Shown here: piece after piece, positions 29,701 through 36,846 of the stretch
How the letters are laid out: each line of letters starts with the position of its first letter
Position numbering within the stretch: position 1 is the first letter of the stretch
Source: JAPLYB01 sp964481435
Lineage (GTDB): Archaea; Nanobdellota; Nanobdellia; Pacearchaeales; UBA284
Assembly: GCA_964481435.1 (NCBI GenBank)
Contig: CAYZTH010000002.1
Coordinates: 1 to 36,846, forward strand
Reading direction: 5' to 3'
DNA: 36,846 nt
Translations under genes and position numbers: made by a program
Notes under the pieces: model-generated
The model's database searches: none
What the model was told of the DNA's origin: nothing
Seen by the model: only the letters and a program-made list of their open reading frames with translations

Positions 29701-31645
29701 TGCATTTTATGTTGAAACGCAGCCAGTTAATTCTAATGGGACTTCTTATAAGTACAATATAAAACCCGGAGAAACAGCTTATATCAATGTAACAACAACT
29801 AAAAATTATAAATATTCAAGTTCTGGAACAAGGTATAATTTCTCAGATTATGTAAATACGAGTATTGTTAATATAACTCTGTCAAGATGGGATCAAAATT
29901 CTCAAAGTAGTGTCAAATATAACTTACAGTCTCTAAATGTCGCTCCTTTACAAGTAAATGGAACCCAGATATTAAATATTACTTACACTAACGGGAATTG
30001 GCCTTCTGGATACTATTGGGGAGAACTTTTAATGAACAACTCTGATGGAGAGAATTCAAGAGGATGGCTATACTTTAATGTACAACCATTTAGAGTTGAT
30101 ACTTCTATAAGTTCATATAATGTGGACTATGATAGTTGTGCTAATGCTAGCTTGAATGCGAGAGAGCCTGATTGGAATTACTATTCTTTACTTTATGGAA
30201 ATTATTCTGTTACCGGGGTATATGAAGATATATGGTCTATGTCGGGAGTTCAAAGAACAACCTATACTAATTATACCCTCAATGGAGGGGATAATACAAC
30301 TGAATTCAATGCCACAACGTATATAAATATCTGTCCAAACGAGGGAGGCTGGGGAAGCGGAAGTTGGGGAGGATATCACTACTTGAGTCTTATTGTTTCA
30401 AATGCTTCTGACCTGGCATCCAATCAAACAGGGTGGTTGTATTTTAGGACAATTCCCTTCATAACAAGCTGGAACAGTGGTAGTAATATAAGAAAAACTT
30501 CCTCGAAAACAGCAACTGTAACCCTAACAAGAGTTTTAGGAGGAAATGCATCTGGAAATTTAACTAAACTCTATCAATGGAGATATGATGCCTACAAAAA
30601 TGGAGAAGAAGAGTATATATACAAAACGAATGATAGTTGTTGGTCAAATGTTTCGAGCGCCTGCACAATAAATGGTGCTGCAAATATTACAATTTTTCCT
30701 CCATCATATGGATGGAAGTCTGGATACAATTATATTTATTCTGTATGGACGAATGTAAACGGTAGCACAAGGTTCGAGGATTATAATGGAATTTATTTCC
30801 AAGCAAGAGATATTTATTATGGGACATTCTCTAATTACGATCAAAATAACAGTTATAAATATAATTTTGCTCAAGATGAAAATCTAACTATAAAAGTGGT
30901 TGTAAGAGATCCTGATGATAACCTAGCAAATGTCAATATCACAAAGGTCGAATATAGCACTAATTATTATACTTATAGTGATGCTACATATACTACAACT
31001 AATTTAAGCTATGGAACACACCTCATAACTATGACAAATTCAGGAAATTGGTCTTTGGGATATTATTATATCAGAATAACTGTAACTGGTTCAGAAGGAA
31101 GTGTATTATTTTCTGATACTGGAAATCTTCGAGTTAAAGATATGGTCGCTCCAACACTAAATATAACATATCCCATAAACAATGTGACCTATTCAAATAA
31201 TTCTTTGATATTTAACATTACTCTCTCTGAAAATGGTATTTGTGAGTCAACGCTTTATAACTACTATAATTTCTATAATTCGTTTTGTTATAATTGGAAT
31301 GCAACCAATTCATCAAATCAAACAAAAGAAGCATGTAATACTACAAAGTATAATTACAGCGGAAACACCTATTATTATGAATGGCTTTCTTACCACTATC
31401 ACTCTCTTTACTCTGATAATGGGAGTGCATATTGTTATAGATCTAGTTCTTGTTCTGGCTCAAATGACGCTTTAATAGCAAGAGCAAGAGTCTTTACTTC
31501 CGGAACATCATCAACAAGCCAAAGCTTTACTCTTAACACCACTAATTGGACAGAACAAAATTATGGAGTATATATTAATTGCTATGATAATGATTGGAAT
31601 TATGGCCATGAATTAGTTACTGTCGCTGTAAACAACCCTGTTTAA
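26702..31645 (+). CDS. Giant secreted repeat protein (1647 residues), adhesin- or S-layer-like
   Basis: Signal peptide at 1-28 (TVVSVALLLFMLIPLVSA). The rest is extracellular, very rich in Asn, Ser, Thr, Tyr and Trp, with dozens of N-X-S/T sequons, so heavy N-glycosylation is expected. It is built of about twelve beta-sandwich-like units of 110-140 residues. Seven clear ones share a W-x-S/T-G-x-Y or G-Y-x-Y turn followed by an S/D-G-S block and G-W-L/F-Y-F, at residues near 713, 833, 972, 1098, 1220, 1337 and 1449. Earlier units are looser (resembling MG2/Ig-like domains). A Cys-containing domain closes the protein after APTLNITYP (about 1485). It has no membrane anchor of its own; the gene three bases downstream encodes one. 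Confidence 0.8.
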   Translation: MANTWQFFLTVVSVALLLFMLIPLVSANVYIPDIYFTLPDSVFYANENIQLKGYVYFTNISDNGTYYSNNTVLVGQEINLSIWDESRTLNASYNLTTDSNGSFYSRSNFYLSSPLVSAPLVPGNYYIRASVVLNNTNNSNSTYYSEIEFSVANQTMDFIRVSSDKARYNPGNGVIVSAEAVKKVGDRILYISNVSISGNLRDSAKEVLEAFSCTTGSNGKCTTTVTAPDYGEYILEVNNFKAFSSFQVVPFSFILSVKDENGKSIKNVFSRGEKAKIEVKANNASSSDTYRFIGYIKDSSGRIIENISTVVLNSNNSFANSYEVSIDSDYNYGSYSVYVDVTKDGDGTISSLTSFKIEDWSLSLSKKSSRSGFEYGYSAFPNSTLYFELLPLYRINGSIVPNISFSSFTALLKDELNNVINSSNVSWNSSCGTSGCYEFSLRAPENYGKYSLYATLVYSNNVQTISRAINIINTVISAQSTDKNGNIKELFGTNEFVYLSFLTYNLTNPSVNLSDAELFIVQYMNGTEISYSNASSFEEVNGTGYRWSWNSSLQRIKMDTLKMGGLYNIYIFGNNRSAGAEAKFIINPYDACISPKNSLETNSYYVWQFKTSDTIYFEIKISQANNPLGKATALNLSSTSNSSTNGTQGGLGAACAMDTTTKQVVTNATLTIDEVKNSESGVIQSFNSSGSSCTPKDNLGTYICTLKPLSKWDSGQILVKVDIEGQDGSTSTVYGMFEARAFYLYGWSQSWQNSPTSNITLQIQIYEAGSNWWGSGSGISGTVTVTKVEYQGGSGEWIWPPIDSGYNVSLLNSTSVSGSTGTMTLDSSYASGGRWKTGNYRAVLKATTSSGDTDYGYAWFGIRMWDVYGSPIECTDSSCNYKSYFNTRENITLFIQVNKPGMWGSYNQDLSDNVSVSVKKIQDCRTWPCKELNQTDYSANSINVSRTSGYYWSGNLTSLSNYIIYINSTSGIWDAGSYNVILDVKGINESDSGSAWFNSIAFYVETQPVNSNGTSYKYNIKPGETAYINVTTTKNYKYSSSGTRYNFSDYVNTSIVNITLSRWDQNSQSSVKYNLQSLNVAPLQVNGTQILNITYTNGNWPSGYYWGELLMNNSDGENSRGWLYFNVQPFRVDTSISSYNVDYDSCANASLNAREPDWNYYSLLYGNYSVTGVYEDIWSMSGVQRTTYTNYTLNGGDNTTEFNATTYINICPNEGGWGSGSWGGYHYLSLIVSNASDLASNQTGWLYFRTIPFITSWNSGSNIRKTSSKTATVTLTRVLGGNASGNLTKLYQWRYDAYKNGEEEYIYKTNDSCWSNVSSACTINGAANITIFPPSYGWKSGYNYIYSVWTNVNGSTRFEDYNGIYFQARDIYYGTFSNYDQNNSYKYNFAQDENLTIKVVVRDPDDNLANVNITKVEYSTNYYTYSDATYTTTNLSYGTHLITMTNSGNWSLGYYYIRITVTGSEGSVLFSDTGNLRVKDMVAPTLNITYPINNVTYSNNSLIFNITLSENGICESTLYNYYNFYNSFCYNWNATNSSNQTKEACNTTKYNYSGNTYYYEWLSYHYHSLYSDNGSAYCYRSSSCSGSNDALIARARVFTSGTSSTSQSFTLNTTNWTEQNYGVYINCYDNDWNYGHELVTVAVNNPV

Positions 31646-31648
31646 AAA

Positions 31649-32713
31649 ATGAGAAAAACAAAGGAAAAATTAATAGCGGGTAGAAATTCAATCTTGTTCT
31701 TTATTATTTTATTTTTATTCTTAATTAATCTTTGTTTGGTTTATGCTTCAGCTGATTTCCAAGTAACTAGTTTTTCGTGTTCTCCAGAAGAAATTGTTGT
31801 GAGCAGCAGTTTTTCTTGTACAGCCCAGATTAAAAACTCAGGGGATAACGGAAGTTTGGGCGTTGTTACACTTTATCCTGATTCTAGTGCCTGGCTTGAA
31901 GAGTCTAACTATCCCCAAGCATATGGGTCTAGTATTCAGGGTGGGGAGACTATATCTATTGCATTCTCTGAATTAAGAGCAACTAAATCAGGAACAAATG
32001 GTTTTTCAAAGATTATGCTTGATTCGGTTACAGACAATTATGTCTCAGATAATGGGATCAGTGTGAATACTATTAATGTTATTGCTGTTTTGGAGGTTTC
32101 TGATTCTTCTGTTTCTATTGGAGATATCTTTGATGTCATTGTAGAAATTACTGCAGGCGGGAGTATCGATGTTGTTCTTAAATTTGAAGGAAATGCTGGC
32201 TGTGATTTAGGAAGCCAATCCAGTCAAAAAACAATAACTGGAATGACTGATGGAAGTAAACAGTCGAGAACATGGACCGCGGTTACGCAAGCAGATGATG
32301 TTGCTTGTTCATTTACAATTACTGCTACTGCAACAGGAACAGGAGGTATTGCTTCAAAACAAGATAGTTCTTCAGAAACACTAACCTGTTCAGACTGCCC
32401 TGTTGAAGAAGATGAAGGAGGCGGAGGAGGAGGGAGCGGTGGAGGAGTAGCCTCAGCAAATGAAACTGATGCAACTAATCAGACAAACCAGAATCCAGAA
32501 TTGAATAATAACACAAATATTCTGAATAATCAAAGCACTACCAATAAAACTGGTGAGAATAAAGAGGGAAAAGGGAATAACTTAACCTGGTTGTGGTGGG
32601 CTATCTGCGTTGCTGTTGTGGCTGTATTCACTGTTTTGGCTGTTGTTCTTACAAGAAAAGAGAAAGATCCTTATCATAAGAATTACAAGTACAAAAGACC
32701 TAACAAGTACTAA
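31649..32713 (+). CDS. Membrane-anchored surface protein, partner of the giant protein
   Basis: 354 residues. Signal peptide at about 12-36 (SILFFIILFLFLINLCLVYA). Two beta-sandwich domains with CARDB-like wording follow (SFSCSPEEIVVSSSFSCTAQIKNSG; later VLEVSDSSVSIGDIFDVIVEI). Next come a CSDCPVEEDEGG acidic/Gly run (GGGGGGSGGG), an Asn/Thr stalk with many sequons, and a C-terminal membrane helix (about 311-332, WLWWAICVAVVAVFTVLAVVL) with a basic tail. This layout is common for archaeal cell-wall-linked proteins. Only three bases separate it from the 1647-residue protein, so the two are co-translated and probably hold one another at the surface. Confidence 0.75.
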   Translation: MRKTKEKLIAGRNSILFFIILFLFLINLCLVYASADFQVTSFSCSPEEIVVSSSFSCTAQIKNSGDNGSLGVVTLYPDSSAWLEESNYPQAYGSSIQGGETISIAFSELRATKSGTNGFSKIMLDSVTDNYVSDNGISVNTINVIAVLEVSDSSVSIGDIFDVIVEITAGGSIDVVLKFEGNAGCDLGSQSSQKTITGMTDGSKQSRTWTAVTQADDVACSFTITATATGTGGIASKQDSSSETLTCSDCPVEEDEGGGGGGSGGGVASANETDATNQTNQNPELNNNTNILNNQSTTNKTGENKEGKGNNLTWLWWAICVAVVAVFTVLAVVLTRKEKDPYHKNYKYKRPNKY

Positions 32714-32716
32714 TTT

Positions 32717-33496
32717 TTATACTCTAAACAGTTCTGTTGCTTTATCTCTTTCAGAAACATGGAATTCTGCTTCGAGATCTTTTCTTTCTTTAAGCAAAGA
32801 TTTCATTGTCTTTAGGGCAACAGGGGGTGTGTTATTTACTGCACTCAGATGTGATAGAACAATTTTCTTTAATTTTGTTCGCGCATGTTCCAATAAACAA
32901 ATGGAAGACTGAAAATTTGAGAGATGGCCTAGCTTGCTTGAAATCCTATCTTTTAAGAATTTGGGGTAGGGCCCATCTTGAAGCATGCCATAATCGTGGT
33001 TTGCTTCTATGAATAAAAAGTCTGATTCAGATGCATACTCTGACACATTCTTACATACTTGGCCTATGTCGGTCATTACTGAGACTGTCTTTACCTCGTT
33101 TCTGGAGAGTATTGAGTAAGAAACCGGATTCAAACCATCGTGAAATTTTGGAAAAGTTTGGACATCAAAGCCATTTATCTTTACTGTTTCATTATTTTTT
33201 ATAAAATTTAACATTTCTTGGTTTGAACAAATAAAGGTCTCTTTAGATGTTTCTTTTGTCAGAAAAATTGGGACATTAAAATTCCTTGCAAAGACATCAA
33301 CACCTTTAATGTGATCTGAATGCTCGTGAGTCAAGAAAATAGCTTTAACATTCTCTGGACTTCGCTTTATATGTTTTAATCTCTCGCAGGCAAGCTTACA
33401 GGTTATTCCGAGGTCTATCAGAATTCCTTGCTTGTCGTCATTCTCTATATAGAATGAATTGCCTGAACTTCCCGAAGCTAAAGCACATGCCCTCAT
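32717..33496 (-). CDS. MBL-fold metallohydrolase (YycJ/WalJ-like)
   Basis: About 259 residues from the ATG that overlaps the upstream stop (MRACALASGSSGNSFYIE). A longer reading adds ten residues but loses the coupling. The metallo-beta-lactamase motif FLTHEHSDHIKG (about 54-65) supplies the metal ligands; FHDG, TDIG, EANHD and SHLSAVNNTPPVAL complete the site. The last motif (HLS-x-x-NN-x-P) marks the YycJ/WalJ group, where some members are DNA exonucleases. Translated from an ATGA overlap behind the YkgJ-like gene. Confidence 0.85.
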   Translation of the reverse strand: MRACALASGSSGNSFYIENDDKQGILIDLGITCKLACERLKHIKRSPENVKAIFLTHEHSDHIKGVDVFARNFNVPIFLTKETSKETFICSNQEMLNFIKNNETVKINGFDVQTFPKFHDGLNPVSYSILSRNEVKTVSVMTDIGQVCKNVSEYASESDFLFIEANHDYGMLQDGPYPKFLKDRISSKLGHLSNFQSSICLLEHARTKLKKIVLSHLSAVNNTPPVALKTMKSLLKERKDLEAEFHVSERDKATELFRV

Positions 33497-33954
33497 GCTA
33501 ATCTCCCCGGGGTCTTTTTTACCCATCCGACATTCTTCTTTAACCAGTGATTATAGGTCTCTTTATCAAACCTTTTTATTGATTTCAAAGCGACTTTCTT
33601 TGAATCTTTGATAAATTTTTTATCTAAATACTTTGAAGCAGGACACCCCGTATCTAAGAGATAAATTATCTTGTCTTTTGAATAGATTGCTTTGACAGGA
33701 TAGCATAGACAATCCAAAGGTTTATTCTCTTCAATTTTGCACTTGCCCTCTTTTAAAAAGATACAATCCTGGCTCCTTTTTCCTTCCTTTAAGATAAAAT
33801 AATTCTTTCCTGATTTCAATTTGATTTCTTTTACATAGGCCCCAATCTTCTTTGCTTCTTTGTAATCTAGTATTGGGGACCCAAAGAATTTTCCTGCTTT
33901 ACAGCACTTTGATTTGCAAAAAATACAGTATTTTAATAAAGATAAATCCCCCAT
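33493..33954 (-). CDS. YkgJ-family cysteine-cluster protein
   Basis: 153 residues from ATG 33954, preceded by GGTGATAAAA; an upstream ATG at 33969 is weaker. The cysteine cluster of the YkgJ/CxxCxxCC family is present: CIFCKSKCCKAG (about 10-21), DCIFLKEGKCKIEENKPLDCLCYPV (about 63-87) and GCPASK (about 103). The family probably binds zinc or an iron-sulfur centre; biochemical role unknown. The stop overlaps the next start by 4 nt (ATGA), so this gene and the MBL-fold hydrolase form a two-gene operon. Confidence 0.8.
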   Translation of the reverse strand: MGDLSLLKYCIFCKSKCCKAGKFFGSPILDYKEAKKIGAYVKEIKLKSGKNYFILKEGKRSQDCIFLKEGKCKIEENKPLDCLCYPVKAIYSKDKIIYLLDTGCPASKYLDKKFIKDSKKVALKSIKRFDKETYNHWLKKNVGWVKKTPGRLA

Positions 33955-34009
33955 TTTTATCACCAACATCTCTTAGAAAAATGAGTTTTTAATGCTTTCT
34001 AGAAAAAAT

Positions 34010-36846
34010 TCATCTGTTCTTTATCAACTTTTTAACTTTATCCTGTTCTTTGTGATGCAGAATATCTAGGATTCCATCTTCATCCTTGTGCAACCGGTCT
34101 AGATTACCTTTCAATTTACGGGCAATATTAGTTTCTTCTTCAAATATAGCTTGAACGGAGTTTATCTTGTTCTTTATTTCCATCCTGATTGCTGAATGTC
34201 CTAAGTTCTTGTAATTTTCAGACTTCATCAAAATCTTTTCTTTTTCAACTAGCTTTTTGTATTTTCCAAACCAGTCCGCCATCTCATCCAAGGCCCTCAT
34301 TCTATCTGAGTCGAGACTCTTTATTTTACCTGCTTGAGAATAAGGTATCTTCTTTTTGTCTATCATCTTCCCAATCATCCCAGGACTTATCTTTACCCTA
34401 TCTCTTAATCTTGTTCTTCTATTCAGGCATAATTTTATTCCCCAGCCAGAATTCTTTCTTATTTTATTATTAAACTTCTGAATATTATAAAATGCATCAC
34501 TAGGGTCTTGTCTATTTTTAGTCTTTATATCGCCCAATATGTCCTCTTGTTTCTTCTTAAGGGAGACAAAATTGGTTATTCTCTGGACTACTTTTTCAAG
34601 AGTCAATCTCTTGAGTGGATTATATACGAAAGGGAGTATAATCAGGATTATTGCAATCAAGATAATCAGGTATAATAAACTCCGCCAATTGAATCTTCCC
34701 ATGCAACCGTTATCTGTGCAATCATAACTGATAACCAAAATACCCAGAATCTTTGAATTTGGACTACATCTACAGTCTTTACAGCAGGTTTTGCTTGTTT
34801 CGTCTACGTCACACCGATTATCGCCACATGAAGATCCCCCAACCTGTGCCCCGGCATTTTCTTTGGTTTGATTTGTTTCATTTGATGGAGTCACTGGATT
34901 TGTTTGATTAGTCACATTGGTATTATTCTTTAGAGTTACATCTCCTCCGCCGTCCCAAAGGATTGTTGGAGCGACATAATTTATGTTGAATGTCCTATTT
35001 TCAGTTATGTTTGTCTGGCTAGCAGTATCATTACACCAAACCGCCCACTTATAGTTCTGTGCATCAGAAATTCCAGGAACAGTTATGTTCAGCCAGGTAT
35101 CATTTGTGTATGAATCATTGGTATAGTTCGCTCCCCATGTTCCGGTCGTGTTTGTCCAGAGCTGAATCATGGAAACAGCAACATTGTCATAACATTTCAT
35201 ATCAAATGTGACTGAAGAACTTGTTGAATTGTAACTATCTGCAGGATTGGCCCCCTGGGCTGCGACTGGATTTGTTGAATCTCCCCCTCCTGCTGAGGCA
35301 GTCACTAGCGGAACAAGTATGCTGAAGCTCGTCGCATTTCCAGAGATAGTTTTATTCTCTATATCAACTAAGCTGTAACTGACATTCTTCCAGTCTGTTG
35401 AATTATAGTCTAGCATAACCATCAAGCTTTCATTTTTTCCTACGGGAATATCCTCTGCAGAATAGGAGATATTAAGGAAAAGCCAGTTGCTTCCTGTCAA
35501 GTTTGTTACATTGACATATTTTGAAATATTCGAATAATCTACAGGGTCGCTTGGAGGAATTTCAACGCCATCTATTTCAAAGTTACCTGAGTAAGTATAA
35601 CTTATCTTAGTCGGGAAGTACTCGCCGATTGTCTCGTTCATGAAGATATTATCGTGGCTGTAATCGCCTAGCACAATGTCCTTTGCATTTTGGGCATTTA
35701 GTACGTTATTGTTAAAAGTGTTGTTGCTCGAAGGATCACTACTTGAGCCAGCAAAATAAACAGCCCAACTATCTAATCCACTAGTATTTATGTTATTACT
35801 AGAAACATTGAAGAAAGTAGTTCTGTAAAAATAAATTCCATAACCTCCCCACCCACTGGAGTCACCTAATCCTTCCATTGTTATATTATTATTATTGACA
35901 TGGGAAATCGCCCCACTTGGATTATCGGTCTGTCTGTTATATTCTAAATAAATACCTGTGCTATAATCTCCAGTAACCAGGATGTTATTATTAATAACAC
36001 TTAAATTACCTGCAGAATAATCAATATAAACGCCGTAGTACCAACCCTCGGAAGCAGCAGTAATATTATTATTATGAATACTGCTGTTTGAACTTAATGC
36101 TTGAAGATGTATGCCTGTCTGAACCGCCGTGACATTATTATTATATGCGCTGCATCTGTCAACCATATATAAATCAATTCCGGTTTGAGCCGAGTACACA
36201 TTATTATCAAAAACAGAGTCATTATATAGGGGAGGGTAGCCGTCTATATCTCTTGTCCATAACTCTATGCCTATGCTATTTGCTGATGTTCCATCAACAG
36301 TAATATTATTTCCAAAAATATCATTATTATTTGAACCCCGTTGCATAAGAACCCCATAACTATTGGCTGCACTTCCAGTAGCATGAATCGTGCTATAAGA
36401 GATAAAATTATTACTGCAGTTATAATCCACGATTACTCCGTAACCATCTTTAGTAGTTATATTATTATAAGAAACATTAGTGTTATTCGTGCCATACCCT
36501 AGACTGATTCCCCAGTTAACTCCAATAGAAGTGATATTGTTATTAAAAACTGTTCCATTGCTTGCATTTTTAAAATAGATTCCTCCGGTACTTGTGTGTG
36601 GAACACTTGTGTTTATATTGCAGTTTTTCACGGTTGTGTTTGTTGAATTAGAATAAACCCCATGACCTGTAGCGGAAGAGGCATAATTAATTGTAAAACT
36701 GTTGCAGTCAATAATTACATCTGCCCCAGTTACATTAAAGCAAGTTCCTGCTGAATTAATGCTAGTATTCAAAGTGTAAATTCCGGGGGAGGTTATATTT
36801 GCACACCAGCCGATATCTTCTGCAGATGCTAATTGGGTTAAAGAAA
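34010..36846 (-). CDS. Large beta-helix surface protein with cytoplasmic helical tail (N-terminus outside window)
   Basis: The frame is open to the window edge. Residues ending ...LTQLASA just inside it look like the end of a signal peptide followed by EDIGWCANITSPGIYTLNTS, so only a few leading residues are missing. About 400 residues of right-handed parallel beta-helix follow, with repeated N-N-N-I/N-I-T turns (NosD/PbH1 type). Next come a linker near ILVPLVTASAGG, an Ig-like domain (TFDMKCYDNVAVSMIQLW ... FNINY) and a small Cys-rich module CGDNRCDVDETSKTCCKDCRC. A membrane helix (LLYLIILIAIILIILPFVY) leads to about 190 residues of Lys-rich helical cytoplasmic tail. Sequons are abundant outside. 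Ligand unknown. Confidence 0.8.
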   Translation of the reverse strand, partial: SLTQLASAEDIGWCANITSPGIYTLNTSINSAGTCFNVTGADVIIDCNSFTINYASSATGHGVYSNSTNTTVKNCNINTSVPHTSTGGIYFKNASNGTVFNNNITSIGVNWGISLGYGTNNTNVSYNNITTKDGYGVIVDYNCSNNFISYSTIHATGSAANSYGVLMQRGSNNNDIFGNNITVDGTSANSIGIELWTRDIDGYPPLYNDSVFDNNVYSAQTGIDLYMVDRCSAYNNNVTAVQTGIHLQALSSNSSIHNNNITAASEGWYYGVYIDYSAGNLSVINNNILVTGDYSTGIYLEYNRQTDNPSGAISHVNNNNITMEGLGDSSGWGGYGIYFYRTTFFNVSSNNINTSGLDSWAVYFAGSSSDPSSNNTFNNNVLNAQNAKDIVLGDYSHDNIFMNETIGEYFPTKISYTYSGNFEIDGVEIPPSDPVDYSNISKYVNVTNLTGSNWLFLNISYSAEDIPVGKNESLMVMLDYNSTDWKNVSYSLVDIENKTISGNATSFSILVPLVTASAGGGDSTNPVAAQGANPADSYNSTSSSVTFDMKCYDNVAVSMIQLWTNTTGTWGANYTNDSYTNDTWLNITVPGISDAQNYKWAVWCNDTASQTNITENRTFNINYVAPTILWDGGGDVTLKNNTNVTNQTNPVTPSNETNQTKENAGAQVGGSSCGDNRCDVDETSKTCCKDCRCSPNSKILGILVISYDCTDNGCMGRFNWRSLLYLIILIAIILIILPFVYNPLKRLTLEKVVQRITNFVSLKKKQEDILGDIKTKNRQDPSDAFYNIQKFNNKIRKNSGWGIKLCLNRRTRLRDRVKISPGMIGKMIDKKKIPYSQAGKIKSLDSDRMRALDEMADWFGKYKKLVEKEKILMKSENYKNLGHSAIRMEIKNKINSVQAIFEEETNIARKLKGNLDRLHKDEDGILDILHHKEQDKVKKLIKNR

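Noticed and set aside
35286..35305. TGCTGAGGCAGTC similar to part of hairpin element C
   Set aside because: It lies inside the coding sequence of the beta-helix protein and lacks the complementary outer stem, so it is a chance match.
1..36846. CRISPR array, tRNA or rRNA gene
   Set aside because: No evenly spaced direct repeats and no cloverleaf or rRNA-like sequence was noticed on either strand by eye; a tRNAscan or Infernal run would settle it.

Overview
The window comes from a small-genome archaeon, most likely a DPANN member close to Pacearchaeota or Woesearchaeota. Three things point there. Most genes have T/A-rich TATA elements (TTTAAA or TTTATAAA) about 23-30 nt before the start codon, with little or no leader, which is archaeal. 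There are class III signal peptide type IV pilins, TrmB-family and AbrB-like regulators and a DUF2683/RelE pair. The aminoacyl-tRNA synthetases (SerRS, AlaRS, LeuRS) look bacterial in type, a mixture often seen in DPANN. DNA is AT-rich throughout. No rRNA, tRNA, CRISPR array or transposase gene was seen.

Layout. 1-5.4 kb: a small membrane exporter-like gene, a nucleotidyltransferase-fold gene and five consecutive plus-strand pilin-like genes, interrupted by one minus-strand membrane gene. 5.5-17.6 kb: housekeeping and metabolism: serS with a coupled Nudix gene, an alpha/beta hydrolase, a metallophosphoesterase, a degenerate Nudix protein, an HD-domain protein, elp3, gdhA, a Trm9-like methyltransferase, a short alaS, and small membrane or zinc-ribbon proteins. 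17.8-21.3 kb: an addiction-type island with a Fic/Doc-like toxin plus ribbon-helix-helix protein, an AbrB-like protein followed by the remnant of a flavin reductase-like gene, a RelE plus DUF2683 pair, and a TrmB-family regulator. Four of the promoters here carry near-perfect palindromes. 21.3-24.4 kb: a membrane protein and leuS with an extra N-terminal zinc ribbon. 24.5-32.7 kb: a cell-surface block with a lipoprotein, a membrane-anchored protein carrying seven tandem inhibitor-cystine-knot-like repeats, a 1647-residue secreted Asn-rich repeat protein, and its membrane-anchored downstream partner. 32.7-36.8 kb: an MBL-fold hydrolase coupled to a YkgJ-type cysteine-cluster protein, and a large beta-helix surface protein whose N-terminus lies beyond the window.

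The genes suggest an organism that invests in its surface (pilins, adhesin-like repeats, knottins, beta-helix), plausibly for contact with a host or partner cell. It also appears to keep an Elp3/Trm9-like pathway for tRNA wobble-uridine modification. The most novel non-coding signal is a set of at least four intergenic hairpins (9001-9042, 12924-12955, 16568-16598, 16892-16927). They share one architecture: outer stem, a 7-8 nt bulge on one side only, inner stem and small loop. Their stem sequences are unrelated, and two of them share the identical string CAACGTTGT at the bulge.
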